A stretch of DNA of 64,000 nucleotides from Streptomyces sp. NRRL F-6676 (GTDB lineage Bacteria; Actinomycetota; Actinomycetes; Streptomycetales; Streptomycetaceae), in contig NZ_KL647084.1 in NCBI RefSeq assembly GCF_000725625.1, positions 108,745 through 172,744 on the forward strand. The letters are read 5' to 3'. Shown in pieces: positions 34,589 through 43,364 of the stretch (its first letter is position 1; every line of letters begins with the position of its first letter). The position numbers were made by a program, and so were the translations under genes. The notes under the pieces were generated by a model. The model was not told the DNA's origin. It saw nothing but the letters and a program-made list of their open reading frames with translations, and searched no databases.

Positions 34589-35617
34589 ATGCGAGCGGTG
34601 GCCCGGTTCGACGAGTACCAGCGACGCCACCGCTGGGTGGGGCTGCCGCTCGCCGTGGTCTACAAGTTCTTCGACGACCAGGCCACCTATCTCGCCGCCC
34701 TCCTCGCCTACTACACCTTCCTCTCCCTCTTCCCGATCCTGCTGATCCTCGTCGCCGTCCTCGGCACCCTGCTCAGTGACAATCCGGGCCTGCAACGGAG
34801 CGTGCTGGACTCCGCGCTCGGCGAGTTCCCCGTCCTCGGCGACCAGATCGGCGAGAACATCCACTCCTTCCACGGCAACGGCCTCGCCCTCGCCGCCGGT
34901 GTCGCGGGCAGCCTCTACGGCGCGCTCGGCGTCGCCCAGGCCGCGCAGCACGCGCTGAACAAGATCTGGGCGGTGCCGCGGCACGCCCGCCCCGACCCGT
35001 TCCGCTCCCGGCTCAAGGGCGCCCTGTTCCTGTCCGTGCTGGCGCTCGGCCTGTGTCTGACGACGATGCTGTCCACCGCCGTCTCCGCCGTCAACGTCTT
35101 CGGGACCGATCCCGGCACCGGCATCCGGGTGAGCGCCGGCATCGCCGCCGTCGTCCTCAACGCAGCGCTGCTCCAGCTCAGTTACCGGGTCCTGACACAT
35201 TGCAGGCTGCCGCTGCGGCACATGCACGGCGCGGCGCTCGGCGGGGCCTGCGCCTGGCAGGCGTTGCAGTGGGCCGGCTCGTACTACGTCCAGGACGTGC
35301 TGCGCGGTGCGACCGCCACGTACGGCATGTTCGGGATCGTCCTCGGCCTGCTGGCGTGGATCTACCTCGGCGCCCTGGTCTTCCTGATGACGGCCGAGGT
35401 GAGCGCGGTGCGTGTGCTGCGGCTGTGGCCGCGCAGCCTGCTCACCCCGTTCACCGACCGGGTGCGGCTGACCAGGGGCGACCACCGCGCCTACCGGGCG
35501 TACGCGCGGACCGAGGCGTTCAAGGGCTTCGAGCGTGTCGACGTGCGCTTCGGCACCCCGCCGCCGCCCTGGCCCGAGCCCCGGGGCGGGGAGCGGCCCG
35601 GGGACGAATCCCCGTAG
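34589..35617 (+). CDS. YihY/virulence factor BrkB family membrane protein
   Basis: 342 residues from ATG 34589, 10 bases after GGAG; GTG 34580 would be too close to that site. Six membrane helices are visible, including YLAALLAYYTFLSLFPILLILVAVLGTLL and FGIVLGLLAWIYLGALVFLMTAEVSAV, with the family signature TYGMFGIVLGLLAW. The C-terminal tail is basic and Pro-rich. The biochemical role of YihY proteins is not settled; they were once mislabelled RNase BN. It stands alone, 121 bp after the MFS gene. Confidence 0.92.
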   Translation: MRAVARFDEYQRRHRWVGLPLAVVYKFFDDQATYLAALLAYYTFLSLFPILLILVAVLGTLLSDNPGLQRSVLDSALGEFPVLGDQIGENIHSFHGNGLALAAGVAGSLYGALGVAQAAQHALNKIWAVPRHARPDPFRSRLKGALFLSVLALGLCLTTMLSTAVSAVNVFGTDPGTGIRVSAGIAAVVLNAALLQLSYRVLTHCRLPLRHMHGAALGGACAWQALQWAGSYYVQDVLRGATATYGMFGIVLGLLAWIYLGALVFLMTAEVSAVRVLRLWPRSLLTPFTDRVRLTRGDHRAYRAYARTEAFKGFERVDVRFGTPPPPWPEPRGGERPGDESP

Positions 35618-35634
35618 TCGCCCGGCACGCCAAT

Positions 35635-35647
35635 TTGCAGTGTGCAA
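35635..35647. promoter_or_regulatory. Orphan palindrome TTGCAGTGTGCAA
   Basis: A perfect 5+5 palindrome with a 3-nt centre lies in the convergent spacer between yihY and the beta-helix gene. It looks like an operator, yet no gene starts next to it. It may be a remnant of a lost regulator gene. Confidence 0.4.
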
Positions 35648-35768
35648 TGCTCTGTTGGGGCTGCCGGTGGCCGACGGGCGGCCCGGTGCTCAGGAGTGAC
35701 CTGTACCAGCGGCGGGGCGCTGGGCCCGCCGTGACGGCCACCGGCAGTTCCTCATCCGCTCAGCGGGT

Positions 35769-37631
35769 TCACGGGTACGACACGACCGTGGACGGCACCG
35801 TGGACGTCCCCGACGTGGGCGAGCCCGTGTCGTTGATGACCCGCTCGTACTGTCCCGCCCCGCCGAGCGAGACCACCAGCAGGTCGTGGAACTTCACCCC
35901 CGGCGTGTTCGGGGCGGCGAAGCCGTGGTGCTGCACGATGGTGGGGTCGACGTTGTAGTAGCAGTAGCTGCCGAGCCCCCAGCCCTCGTGACTGGTGACC
36001 CGGTCGCCCACCTTGTAGGCGGCGTACCCCTTGACCGAGCCGTTCTGGATCGCGGCCTGGTTCGGGGCGTCGTACGCCTTCTCGTTCTGGAAGAAGATCG
36101 TGCGCCCGCGCTGCCCGTTCCACTGCACGTCGTACTTGTTGAAGTGCTCCACGAACAGACCCGTGGCCAGCACGTCGTCGCCGTTGACGACGAGCCCGTA
36201 GTCGGCCCGGTTGGTCTCCCAGCCGACCCCCGTACCGTGGTCGGCGCGCCAGATCCAGGTGTGGTCGACGATGGTGTGCCGGCTGTTGATCACCATGCTG
36301 GTGGTGGCCTTGCCGGCCCCGGCGCCGCCGATGCGCACGAACACGTCCTGCACGGTGGTCGGGTTGGCGGAGTGGTCCTTCGACGCCCCGTTCGGCCCGA
36401 CCTCCAGCAGGGTGGCGGAGTTGACCGGACCCGCGTCGATGAGGAAGCCCGCGAGGCGTACGCCGTCGACGTCGGCGACCTTCACGGCGGTGGCGCCGTT
36501 GTCCGGGACGAGCGTGGCGTACCCGAGGCCCAGCACGACGGTGTTGGCGCGGTCCACCCGGATCGGCTGGTCGACGTGGTAGATCCCGGGCGTGAGCAGC
36601 AGGTGCAGGCCCTGCGCGAGCGCCTGGTTGAGCGTGGCCGCGCTGTCGCCGGGGTGGGCGACGTAGAACTGCGACAGCGGCAGCGAGGTGCCGCGGGGTG
36701 TGCCGTTGCCCCAGGTGACACCGCGGGCGTTGGTCCGCTTCTCCGGCAGGAAGACCCGGTACTCGCTCCCGCTCAGGTACAGGAACGGCTTCTCGCGGGA
36801 GACGGGGGTCGTGCCCAGCGTGGTGTACGGCGGGTCGGGGAAGCTCTGCGCGGGGGCGCCCTCGACACCCGAGAACACCATGTTCCAGACGCCGTTGAGC
36901 CAGCTGCCGATCGCGCTGTCCCGGGTGTACCACTGCTGCTGGGAGTACGGTCCCACCTGGCCGTCGATCCGAGAGTCGGCGATGTAGCCGCCGCTCGCCC
37001 AGCCGTACCCGGTGGGCTCCAGGTCGAGCCCGCCGCGTACGTGCATGCGCCGGAAGGGGGCCGCCTGAGCCACGGCCCACCGGTTGGTGCCGCTCACCGG
37101 GACGAGAGCGAGGTTCTCGGCCGAACGCCAGAAGTTCTGTGTGGCGTTGCCGTCGAACCAGCCGGCGTCGACCGTGACGTCACCGTTGATGGTGGTGTCG
37201 TCGGGGGAGAGGCCGAGGCCGGCGATGGAGGTGTAGAAACCGATCTGCGCGTTGAGCCCGTGGTACGTGCCGGGCTTGAACAGCAGCGCGTAACGGCCGG
37301 TGTCGAACTGGGCCTTCTCCTGCTTGCGGAACACCTCGTCCAGCTTGGCCTGGATGTCGGGCGTCGAAGGGTCGAAGACCAGCACGTTCGGGCCCAGGTC
37401 GCCGCCGGCCGCGAGCCGGCGGGAGCGCGGGCGGGGCCGCGGGTGCGGGCGCCGGTGGTCGGCGGGGGCGGCGGAGGCGGGCGCGGACAGGGCGAGCAGG
37501 GCCGGTGTCGCGGCCACCGCGGCGGCGGCCCCGAGAACGGCCCTGCGGCCCAGCTCGCGCGGGCCGGGGGACGCGGGGGAGCGGGTGGGATCGGAAGGGG
37601 GCGTGGCGTCCGGGGAGGACGAAGGGCGCAT
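35769..37631 (-). CDS. Tat-exported right-handed beta-helix protein, putative polysaccharide-active enzyme
   Basis: 620 residues from ATG 37631. The Tat signal contains GRRAVLGAAAAVAATPALLALSAPASA, followed by a basic Pro/Arg stretch. The mature part starts LGPNVLVFDPSTPDIQAKLDEVFRKQ and contains many short beta coils (TTINGDVTVDAGWFDG, HTIVDHTWIWRADHGTG, DYGLVVNGDDVLATGLFVEHF), the pattern of pectate-lyase or GH55/GH87-like parallel beta-helices. Some database entries call such proteins adenylyl cyclase, which the sequence does not support. It is divergent from the GH16 enzyme, so a role in glucan breakdown is likely but unproven. A LacI-type palindrome precedes it. Confidence 0.7.
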   Translation of the reverse strand: MRPSSSPDATPPSDPTRSPASPGPRELGRRAVLGAAAAVAATPALLALSAPASAAPADHRRPHPRPRPRSRRLAAGGDLGPNVLVFDPSTPDIQAKLDEVFRKQEKAQFDTGRYALLFKPGTYHGLNAQIGFYTSIAGLGLSPDDTTINGDVTVDAGWFDGNATQNFWRSAENLALVPVSGTNRWAVAQAAPFRRMHVRGGLDLEPTGYGWASGGYIADSRIDGQVGPYSQQQWYTRDSAIGSWLNGVWNMVFSGVEGAPAQSFPDPPYTTLGTTPVSREKPFLYLSGSEYRVFLPEKRTNARGVTWGNGTPRGTSLPLSQFYVAHPGDSAATLNQALAQGLHLLLTPGIYHVDQPIRVDRANTVVLGLGYATLVPDNGATAVKVADVDGVRLAGFLIDAGPVNSATLLEVGPNGASKDHSANPTTVQDVFVRIGGAGAGKATTSMVINSRHTIVDHTWIWRADHGTGVGWETNRADYGLVVNGDDVLATGLFVEHFNKYDVQWNGQRGRTIFFQNEKAYDAPNQAAIQNGSVKGYAAYKVGDRVTSHEGWGLGSYCYYNVDPTIVQHHGFAAPNTPGVKFHDLLVVSLGGAGQYERVINDTGSPTSGTSTVPSTVVSYP

Positions 37632-37693
37632 GGGGCGGCTCTCCTGCCGGGAGGGGGTCCGATGGTTCGGAAACTGAACGACGAGGGGGAGGT

Positions 37694-37705
37694 GAGAGCG
37701 CTCTC
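37694..37705. promoter_or_regulatory. CebR/BglR-like operator GAGAGCGCTCTC
   Basis: A perfect 12-bp palindrome in the context GTGAGAGCGCTCTCGTG lies 63 bp upstream of the beta-helix gene start. It closely resembles the TGGGAGCGCTCCCA operators of LacI-family regulators that control glucan and cellobiose use in Streptomyces. Binding by such a regulator is inferred. Confidence 0.6.
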
Positions 37706-37896
37706 GTGCCGTGCATGCTTCATCTGGCGTGATCCGTGCGTCAAGAGCCGGGCGGCAAGTTTCCTCGCCGGCGGCCGAGGAAGCGTCAATTGGCCCTGCT
37801 CTGCCGGTGGTTGTCCGCTTTCATCGTGATCGTCACCGGACCGGCGTCCTTCACCGTGTCTTCAACAAGTGTGTGTCGCAGGTGCTGCCGCATCTC

Positions 37897-37925
37897 TTGA
37901 CGTGTACGCGCGGCCGGGATTAACT
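37897..37925 (+). promoter_or_regulatory. Promoter candidate for the GH16 gene
   Basis: TTGACG (37897-37902) and TTAACT (37920-37925) with a 17-base spacer lie 65 bases upstream of the GH16 start. The -35 box is strong and the -10 box is fair. Confidence 0.45.
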
Positions 37926-37990
37926 CACGTCCTAAATTAAGCCGTGACCGTGCATCACCGGCGCCCCCACCTCCCCGAGGGAGAACCCGC

Positions 37991-39877
37991 ATGCGTTCCT
38001 CTCGCACTCCCCGCACCCTGCTCACCGCCCTCGCCACCCTCGCCGCGGCGGCCCTGCTGTCCCCCGCACCGGCCCTCGCCGCCCCCGCCCACCAGGCCGC
38101 CGCCACCGCCGGCTGGGACACCGACCGCGCCGCGGCCGCCTACGCCGCCACCCCCTCCGCCGCCACCGCCTCCGGCAGCGAGAACGCCGGCACCGCGCCC
38201 GGCCTCGCCTTCGACGGCAACACCTCCACCCGCTGGTCGAGCGACTTCGCCGACAACGCCTGGATCCGCCTCGACCTCGGCACCACCCTGCGCATCGACA
38301 CCGTCGTCCTCGACTGGGAGGCCGCCTACGGCAAGAGATACGCCCTGGAGGTGTCGAAGAACGGCACCGACTGGACGCCCTTCTACACCGAGACCGCCGG
38401 CACCGGCGGCACGGTCACCGCGCACACCTACCCGCAGGAGGTCACCGGCCGCTACGTCCGGATGCGCGGCATCGAACGCGCCACCCCGTACGGCTACTCG
38501 CTCTACTCGTTCAAGGTCTACGGCGGCGAACCCGCGCCCGCCTCCACCACCCGCAGCAACCTCGCCCTCAACCACCCCGCGTACTCCAACTTCTACCAGC
38601 ACGCGGGCAATTCGCCCTCCTACGTCACGGACGGCGGCATCCCCGCCAACCTCAAGGACGACGCCACCCGCTGGTCCAGCGACTGGAACGCCGACCGCTG
38701 GGTCTCCGTCGACCTCGGCGCCACCTCCACCATCGACACCGTCGACCTCTACTGGGAGGCCGCCTACGCCGTCGACTACCGGCTCCAGGTCTCCGACGAC
38801 AACCGCACCTGGCGCACCGTCTACCAGCCCTCCGCCGCCGACGTCGCCGCCCGCCGCGCCAACGTCAAGTCACCGGGCGACGCGGTCGGCCTGCACGACA
38901 CCGTGAAGCTGCCGCAGCCGGTCACCGGGCGCTACGTCCGCATGCTCGGCGTGGAGCGCCGCTCCTTCTACAACCCGGCCCCCGCCACCGCCCAGTTCGG
39001 CTACTCGCTCTACGAGTTCCAGGTCTGGGGCACCGGCGGCAGCGCCTCGGCCGCCTACCCGGCGCTGCCCGGAGAGCAGTCGGGCAGCTACCGCACCACG
39101 TTCTTCGACGACTTCACCACCTCCTCCCTCGACCGCTCCAAGTGGCGGGTGGTCCGCACCGGCACCGAGATGGGCCCGGTCAACGGCGAGTCGCAGGCGT
39201 ACGTCGACTCCCCCGACAACATCCGCACGGAGAACGGCAACCTGGTGCTGCGCGCCAAGTACTGCAAGGGCTGCACCACGGCGGGCGGCGGCACCTACGA
39301 CTTCACCTCGGGGCGCATCGACACCAACACCAAGTTCGACTTCACCTACGGCAAGGTCAGCGCCCGCATGAAGCTGCCGGTCGGCGACGGCTTCTGGCCC
39401 GCGTTCTGGCTGCTCGGCAGCAACGTCGACGACCCGTCCGTCTCCTGGCCGGCCTCCGGCGAGACCGACATCATGGAGAACATCGGCTACGGCGACTGGA
39501 CCAGCTCGGCCCTGCACGGCCCGGGCTACTCGGCCGACGGCAACATCGGCGCCCGGCAGACGTATCCGAACGGCGGCACCGCCGACCAGTGGCACACCTA
39601 CGCGGTCGAGTGGACCCCGACCGCGATGCGCTTCCTCGTCGACGACCGCCTCGTCCAGGAGACCACCCGCAGCGTCCTGGAATCGACGCGCGGCAAGTGG
39701 GTGTTCGACCACAACCAGTACGTCATCCTCAACCTCGCGCTCGGCGGCGCCTACCCGGCCGGCTGGAACAAGGTGACCAGCCCCTACTGGGGGCTGCCGC
39801 AGTCGAGCGTGGACCGGATCGCGGCCGGGAACGTGCAGGCGGAGGTGGACTGGGTGCGCGTCGAACAGAAGGGGTGA
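37991..39877 (+). CDS. Secreted GH16 endo-beta-glucanase with two F5/8-type (CBM32-like) domains
   Basis: 628 residues, ATG 37991 after GAGGGAGAA. A Sec signal (TLLTALATLAAAALLSPAPALA) precedes two discoidin/F5/8C domains: residues about 55-180 (GLAFDGNTSTRWSSDF...WIRLDLG) and about 190-350 (DDATRWSSDWNADRWVSVDLG). Each ends in a GRYVRM-G-ER strand. The C-terminal GH16 domain has the catalytic GETDIMENIG (ExDxxE, about residue 491) and the substrate strands DGFWPAFWLLG and WHTYAVEWTP. The family cleaves beta-1,3 or mixed beta-1,3/1,4 glucans (laminarinase type) outside the cell. It ends at a very stable terminator. Confidence 0.93.
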   Translation: MRSSRTPRTLLTALATLAAAALLSPAPALAAPAHQAAATAGWDTDRAAAAYAATPSAATASGSENAGTAPGLAFDGNTSTRWSSDFADNAWIRLDLGTTLRIDTVVLDWEAAYGKRYALEVSKNGTDWTPFYTETAGTGGTVTAHTYPQEVTGRYVRMRGIERATPYGYSLYSFKVYGGEPAPASTTRSNLALNHPAYSNFYQHAGNSPSYVTDGGIPANLKDDATRWSSDWNADRWVSVDLGATSTIDTVDLYWEAAYAVDYRLQVSDDNRTWRTVYQPSAADVAARRANVKSPGDAVGLHDTVKLPQPVTGRYVRMLGVERRSFYNPAPATAQFGYSLYEFQVWGTGGSASAAYPALPGEQSGSYRTTFFDDFTTSSLDRSKWRVVRTGTEMGPVNGESQAYVDSPDNIRTENGNLVLRAKYCKGCTTAGGGTYDFTSGRIDTNTKFDFTYGKVSARMKLPVGDGFWPAFWLLGSNVDDPSVSWPASGETDIMENIGYGDWTSSALHGPGYSADGNIGARQTYPNGGTADQWHTYAVEWTPTAMRFLVDDRLVQETTRSVLESTRGKWVFDHNQYVILNLALGGAYPAGWNKVTSPYWGLPQSSVDRIAAGNVQAEVDWVRVEQKG

Positions 39878-39882
39878 CGGCC

Positions 39883-39926
39883 GGCCGCCCCGGACCCCGC
39901 CCCGCACGGCGGGGTCCGGGGCGGCC
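39883..39926. terminator. Strong terminator after the GH16 gene
   Basis: A 19-bp perfect stem (39883-39901 with 39908-39926) closes a 6-nt loop 5 bases after the stop codon. It stands between two converging genes and is the most stable hairpin in the window. Confidence 0.85.
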
Positions 39927-39942
39927 ACGACTCCGGGAGCGG

Positions 39943-40335
39943 TCATTCCTCCGCGGCGTGCCGTCGCATGCGCTCGTTGTGCCAGGCGATGGCCCGGCGC
40001 AGCTCCGGCTCGTGCAGTCCGGTGCGGCAGCCGAGCTGGTCCATGGTGAGCGTCGGCGGACCGGTGGTCAGCACCCGCGTTATCTTGGCGGCCCACAGCT
40101 CCTCCTCCACGTAGGGCCGCCGCAGATACTGCTTGCGCAGCACCTCGAAATGCTCGTCGCCGCAGGCCGTCAGGGCCCGCAGCCCGTCGTAGCCGTCGTT
40201 CGTCGGATGCACGGACGACGAGTCCGGCACATAGCCGCGCTTGGCCTCGTCCTGCGGGAAGGTCGCCGCGCACAGATCGCACAGCTCCAGCGGGAGGATC
40301 CTGGCCGGCCGGGCACCTTTCCTGCGCTTCCACAT
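39943..40335 (-). CDS. Small hypothetical protein with CxxC motif
   Basis: 130 residues, ATG 40335 with GGAGGAACC at ideal spacing; longer frames upstream lack this site. A basic start (MWKRRKGARPARI) is followed by LELCDLCAATFPQDEAKRGYV, a CxxC pair that could bind metal, then an alpha-helical part (TACGDEHFEVLRKQYLRRPYVEEELWAAKI). I do not recognise the family. It follows the class II amidotransferase by 19 bp and is likely co-transcribed with it. Confidence 0.8.
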   Translation of the reverse strand: MWKRRKGARPARILPLELCDLCAATFPQDEAKRGYVPDSSSVHPTNDGYDGLRALTACGDEHFEVLRKQYLRRPYVEEELWAAKITRVLTTGPPTLTMDQLGCRTGLHEPELRRAIAWHNERMRRHAAEE

Positions 40336-40354
40336 GGTTCCTCCAGGTCTCGTC

Positions 40355-41224
40355 TCAGGCGGCCTTCTGTGAGGCGGCCGCGTCGGGGCGGAGGTCCGCC
40401 AGGGTGAGCCGGTGCGCCGGTGGGTCCGGCAGCACGACATGGTGCGTGGCGTGCAGATCGGGGCCGACGTGCAGCAGTTCGCCCGGCTCCATCAGTCGCC
40501 ACTGCGGGTTGTCGTCCATGCGTTCGCTGGCGACGACCACGGCGGGGGAGTCCGTCAGGTGCGCGGAGTGGACGCGCAGATGGCCGTCGCTGCCGCTGTG
40601 GTCGAGGTGCCGGGTGCCGTGGTGGCCGCCGGCGTGCCGGCGCAGGGTGTAGAGCCGGTGGGTCTCGGGGTAGCGCAGCGCCCACAGTTCGTGGGGCGTG
40701 GTGAGGATCAGGTTGAGGGCGTAGACGGGCAGGTTCTCGGCGATCCAGCCGACGGCGCTCTCGAGACCCGCGGCGACGTCGCCGCCGTTGCGGCGGATCT
40801 CCCGGGTGACCAGGGCGAAGCACCGCTCGGAGTCGGTGTCGCCCTTCACCAGGGCGCGGTCCTCGCCCAGGTGGCCGTCGAGCCGGTCCAGGCCCTCGAC
40901 CACGCCGTTGTGGGCGAACAGCCGCCCGTCCTGCTCGAAGGGGTGGGTGTTGCGGGTCTCCAGGCCGCCGGTGGAGGCGAACCGGATGTGGGCGAGGAAG
41001 GTCTCCGACTCCACCTTCCGCGCCTCCCGCGCGAACGCCCGGTCCTCGTGGGCGGCCAGTGGCGCCTTGTGCACCTCGGGGGCGCCGGCGGCGGTGAAGT
41101 ACCCGAGACCGGTGCCGTCGGGATCGTCGTGGCTCTGTTCGCTGAGGCTGTCGGGGGCGTCCAGCAGCCAGAACGTGGCGCGGGTGCGCCGGGGCGCGCT
41201 GCTGAGGCCGAACAGACGGCACAT
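40355..41224 (-). CDS. Class II glutamine amidotransferase
   Basis: 289 residues, ATG 41224 with GGAGGAG. Cys2 follows the initiator Met (MCRLFGLSS), giving the N-terminal nucleophile of Ntn/GATase-II enzymes. HIRFASTGG, NTHPFEQDGRLFAHNGVVEG and GDTDSERCFALV are the usual glutamine-binding segments. It is of the YafJ/EgtC-like group, which lacks a synthase domain and may hydrolyse gamma-glutamyl amides. There are no ergothioneine genes nearby, so an EgtC role is unlikely. It lies between a CxxC protein and glutamate decarboxylase. Confidence 0.9.
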   Translation of the reverse strand: MCRLFGLSSAPRRTRATFWLLDAPDSLSEQSHDDPDGTGLGYFTAAGAPEVHKAPLAAHEDRAFAREARKVESETFLAHIRFASTGGLETRNTHPFEQDGRLFAHNGVVEGLDRLDGHLGEDRALVKGDTDSERCFALVTREIRRNGGDVAAGLESAVGWIAENLPVYALNLILTTPHELWALRYPETHRLYTLRRHAGGHHGTRHLDHSGSDGHLRVHSAHLTDSPAVVVASERMDDNPQWRLMEPGELLHVGPDLHATHHVVLPDPPAHRLTLADLRPDAAASQKAA

Positions 41225-41242
41225 CGGTCTCCTCCTTCGGCT

Positions 41243-41290
41243 CGGACCAGTGGCGGCTCGGATCGGTGGCGGCTGGGATCGGTGACGGCT
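41243..41290. repeat. Three 16-bp tandem repeats
   Basis: CGGACCAGTGGCGGCT, CGGATCGGTGGCGGCT and GGGATCGGTGACGGCT follow each other directly (41243-41290) in the 91-bp spacer upstream of the amidotransferase gene. The unit may vary in number between strains. Confidence 0.7.
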
Positions 41291-41315
41291 GGGAGTGCCG
41301 GCGGCCCGGACCGGA

Positions 41316-42746
41316 TCAGTGGCGGCCCGGGGTGCGGGGGTTCTTGGTCTCCGCGCCGTGGGCGAAGCCGCCCGCGTCGTCGGCGTCGCGGTGCGGTTCG
41401 TGCTGCTTGTCCAGCCGGGCCAGGACCCGGCGCAGGTCCTGCATCAGCAGGTCGGCCAGGTCGTGGCTGAACCCGTTGCGCACCACGATCCGCAGCACCG
41501 CCAGGTCGGTACGGTCCTTGGGGAAGGTGTACGCGGGCACCAGCCAGCCGCGTTCGCGCAGCCCGGCGGAGACGTCGAAGACGCTGAAGTGCTCGACGCC
41601 GTCCCGCATCCGGAACGCGAACACCGGGATGTCGCTGCCGTCGGTGAGCAGTTCGAACGGGCCGAGCCCGGCGATCTCGCGGGCGAGCCCGGTCGCGACG
41701 TCACGGCAGGTCTGCTGCACCCGCCGGTAGCCCTCGAAGCCCAGGCGAAGAAAGTTGTAGTACTGGGCGACGATCTGGGCGCCCGGCCGGGAGAAGTTGA
41801 GCGCGAACGTCGGCATGTCGCCGCCGAGGTAGTTCACGTGGAACACCAGGTCGTCCGGGAGGGCGTCCTCGTTCCGCCACAGGGCCCAGCCGACGCCCGG
41901 CATGACCAGGCCGTACTTGTGGCCGGAGGTGTTGATGGAGGCGACCCGCGGCAGCCGGAAGTCCCACTCCAGCTCCGGGTCGAGGAACGGGGCGATCATG
42001 CCGCCGGAGGCGCCGTCGACGTGGACGGGGATGTCCAGTCCGGTACGGGACTGGAGGTCGTCCAGGGCGGCGGCGATGTCGGCGACGGGCTCGTAGGAGC
42101 CGTCGAAGGTGGAGCCGAGGACCGCGACGACACCGATGGTGTTCTCGTCGCACAGCTCGACCGCCTTCTCCGGAGTGAGGTGGAACCGGTCGCCCTCCAT
42201 CGGCACGTACCGGGGCTCCACCTCGAAGTAGTCGGCGAACTTCTCCCAGCAGATCTGCACATTGATGCCCATGACCAGGTTGGGCCGGTCGGCCGGCCTG
42301 CCCTCGGCCCGGCGCCGCTGCTGCCAGCGCCGCTTCAGCGCCAGGCCGCCGAGCATCGCGGCCTCGCTGGAACCGGTCGTCGAGCAGCCCATCGCCCGGT
42401 GCGGGTGCTCGGCGTGCCAGAGCCGGGCGAGCATGTGGACGCAGCGCGTCTCCAGCTCGGCGGTCTGCGGGTACTCGTCCTTGTCGATCATGTTCTTCTC
42501 GGCGCACTCGTCCATCAGCCGCCGGGCCTGGGGCTCCGCCCAGGTCGAGACGAACGTCGCCAGGTTCTGCCGGGCGTTGCCGTCGAGCATCAGCTCGTCA
42601 TGGATCACCTGGTAGGCGGTGTCCGGTTCCATCTCGCCGTCGGGCAGCGCGTACCGGGGCACGCGCAGGGGCTCCCGGCTGAAGACCGGGTTGATCTCCA
42701 GGTCCCGGCTCTCCTGGCCGTCGTCACCATGATGCTGCACGGGCAT
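41316..42746 (-). CDS. gadB: Glutamate decarboxylase
   Basis: 476 residues, ATG 42746. The PLP lysine is in SINTSGHKYGLVMPGVGW (about residue 277), with HVDGASGGMIAPFL holding the cofactor Asp and MGCSTTGSSEAAMLGGL the phosphate-binding loop. Length and order match bacterial GAD, which converts glutamate to GABA while consuming a proton. The C-terminus (DKQHEPHRDADDAGGFAHGAETKNPRTPGRH) carries several His, but it is not the exact His-Thr pair of E. coli. No GABA antiporter is adjacent. The role is acid stress or GABA supply. Confidence 0.93.
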   Translation of the reverse strand: MPVQHHGDDGQESRDLEINPVFSREPLRVPRYALPDGEMEPDTAYQVIHDELMLDGNARQNLATFVSTWAEPQARRLMDECAEKNMIDKDEYPQTAELETRCVHMLARLWHAEHPHRAMGCSTTGSSEAAMLGGLALKRRWQQRRRAEGRPADRPNLVMGINVQICWEKFADYFEVEPRYVPMEGDRFHLTPEKAVELCDENTIGVVAVLGSTFDGSYEPVADIAAALDDLQSRTGLDIPVHVDGASGGMIAPFLDPELEWDFRLPRVASINTSGHKYGLVMPGVGWALWRNEDALPDDLVFHVNYLGGDMPTFALNFSRPGAQIVAQYYNFLRLGFEGYRRVQQTCRDVATGLAREIAGLGPFELLTDGSDIPVFAFRMRDGVEHFSVFDVSAGLRERGWLVPAYTFPKDRTDLAVLRIVVRNGFSHDLADLLMQDLRRVLARLDKQHEPHRDADDAGGFAHGAETKNPRTPGRH

Positions 42747-42986
42747 GCGCGGTCCGCCTCTCCTCCGGTCACCGGGGCACCGGTTTCGCTCTCCCCCTGC
42801 GGGAGTTCCCGCCGCCCGCCCCGCGAACCGCCCACGGCCGGACGAAAGAAGCCCGGGAGCCGTTCGCCGGCCCCCGGTGGCGGGAGGCGCGCGCGGCCCG
42901 GATCACCCGGATGGCGGCCTTGATCGCGGCCCGGGGCCGCCCGGCGGGGTCTCCTGGAAGGTGCGTCGTCCCAGGAGGTGCTGACC

Positions 42987-43178
42987 ATGCACGAGATGCG
43001 CGTCGGTCCGGAACCCGGCAGCGGAAAACCGGTGTGGCACGTGGTGACCGGGCAGCGGGGCACCAGCCTGTGCGGAGCGGACGTCCCGGACGGCTCGGGA
43101 CCGTCACCGGACGAGACGGACCACCACTGCCTGCCCTGCATGACCCGCTTCCAGCAGCTGCTGGAGGCGGGACGGTGA
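42987..43178 (+). CDS. Small hypothetical protein with paired cysteines
   Basis: 63 residues from ATG 42987, 8 bases after AGGAGG; the GTG at 42978 would overlap the ribosome site. The sequence VWHVVTGQRGTSLCGADV...HHCLPCMTRFQQLL holds three Cys and a His pair and resembles small Streptomyces zinc-binding proteins of unknown role. It is divergent from gadB and lies 186 bp before the transporter gene. Confidence 0.7.
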   Translation: MHEMRVGPEPGSGKPVWHVVTGQRGTSLCGADVPDGSGPSPDETDHHCLPCMTRFQQLLEAGR

Positions 43179-43364
43179 ACCCGGCCGCGCAGGCGCCGCG
43201 GCGCTTCGTGCGGTCCCGGGCCGTGTGTCCGGCGGGAGACCGGGCAGGCGCTCGGGGTGCGCCCGGTGATCACCGCGGCGCCGCGTCCGCCCGGCGGTAC
43301 GGGAAGGAAACCGTCGAACCGGGCCGAACGGTACATGCACGGCACGTAGTGGAAAGGCGGCAGC

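Larger units (their letters stand above)
37632..37990. other. 359-bp divergent regulatory region
   Basis: No gene fits here. It contains the LacI-type palindrome at 37694-37705 beside the beta-helix gene and a TTGACG/TTAACT promoter (37897-37925) leading into the GH16 gene. The middle is AT-richer than the surrounding DNA. Confidence 0.65.

Noticed and set aside
35769..37631. Adenylyl cyclase label for the beta-helix protein
   Set aside because: No nucleotide cyclase motif is present; the sequence is a secreted beta-helix.
40355..41224. Ergothioneine EgtC assignment for the amidotransferase
   Set aside because: No egtA, egtB, egtD or egtE gene occurs in the region, and the gene pairs with a small CxxC protein instead.
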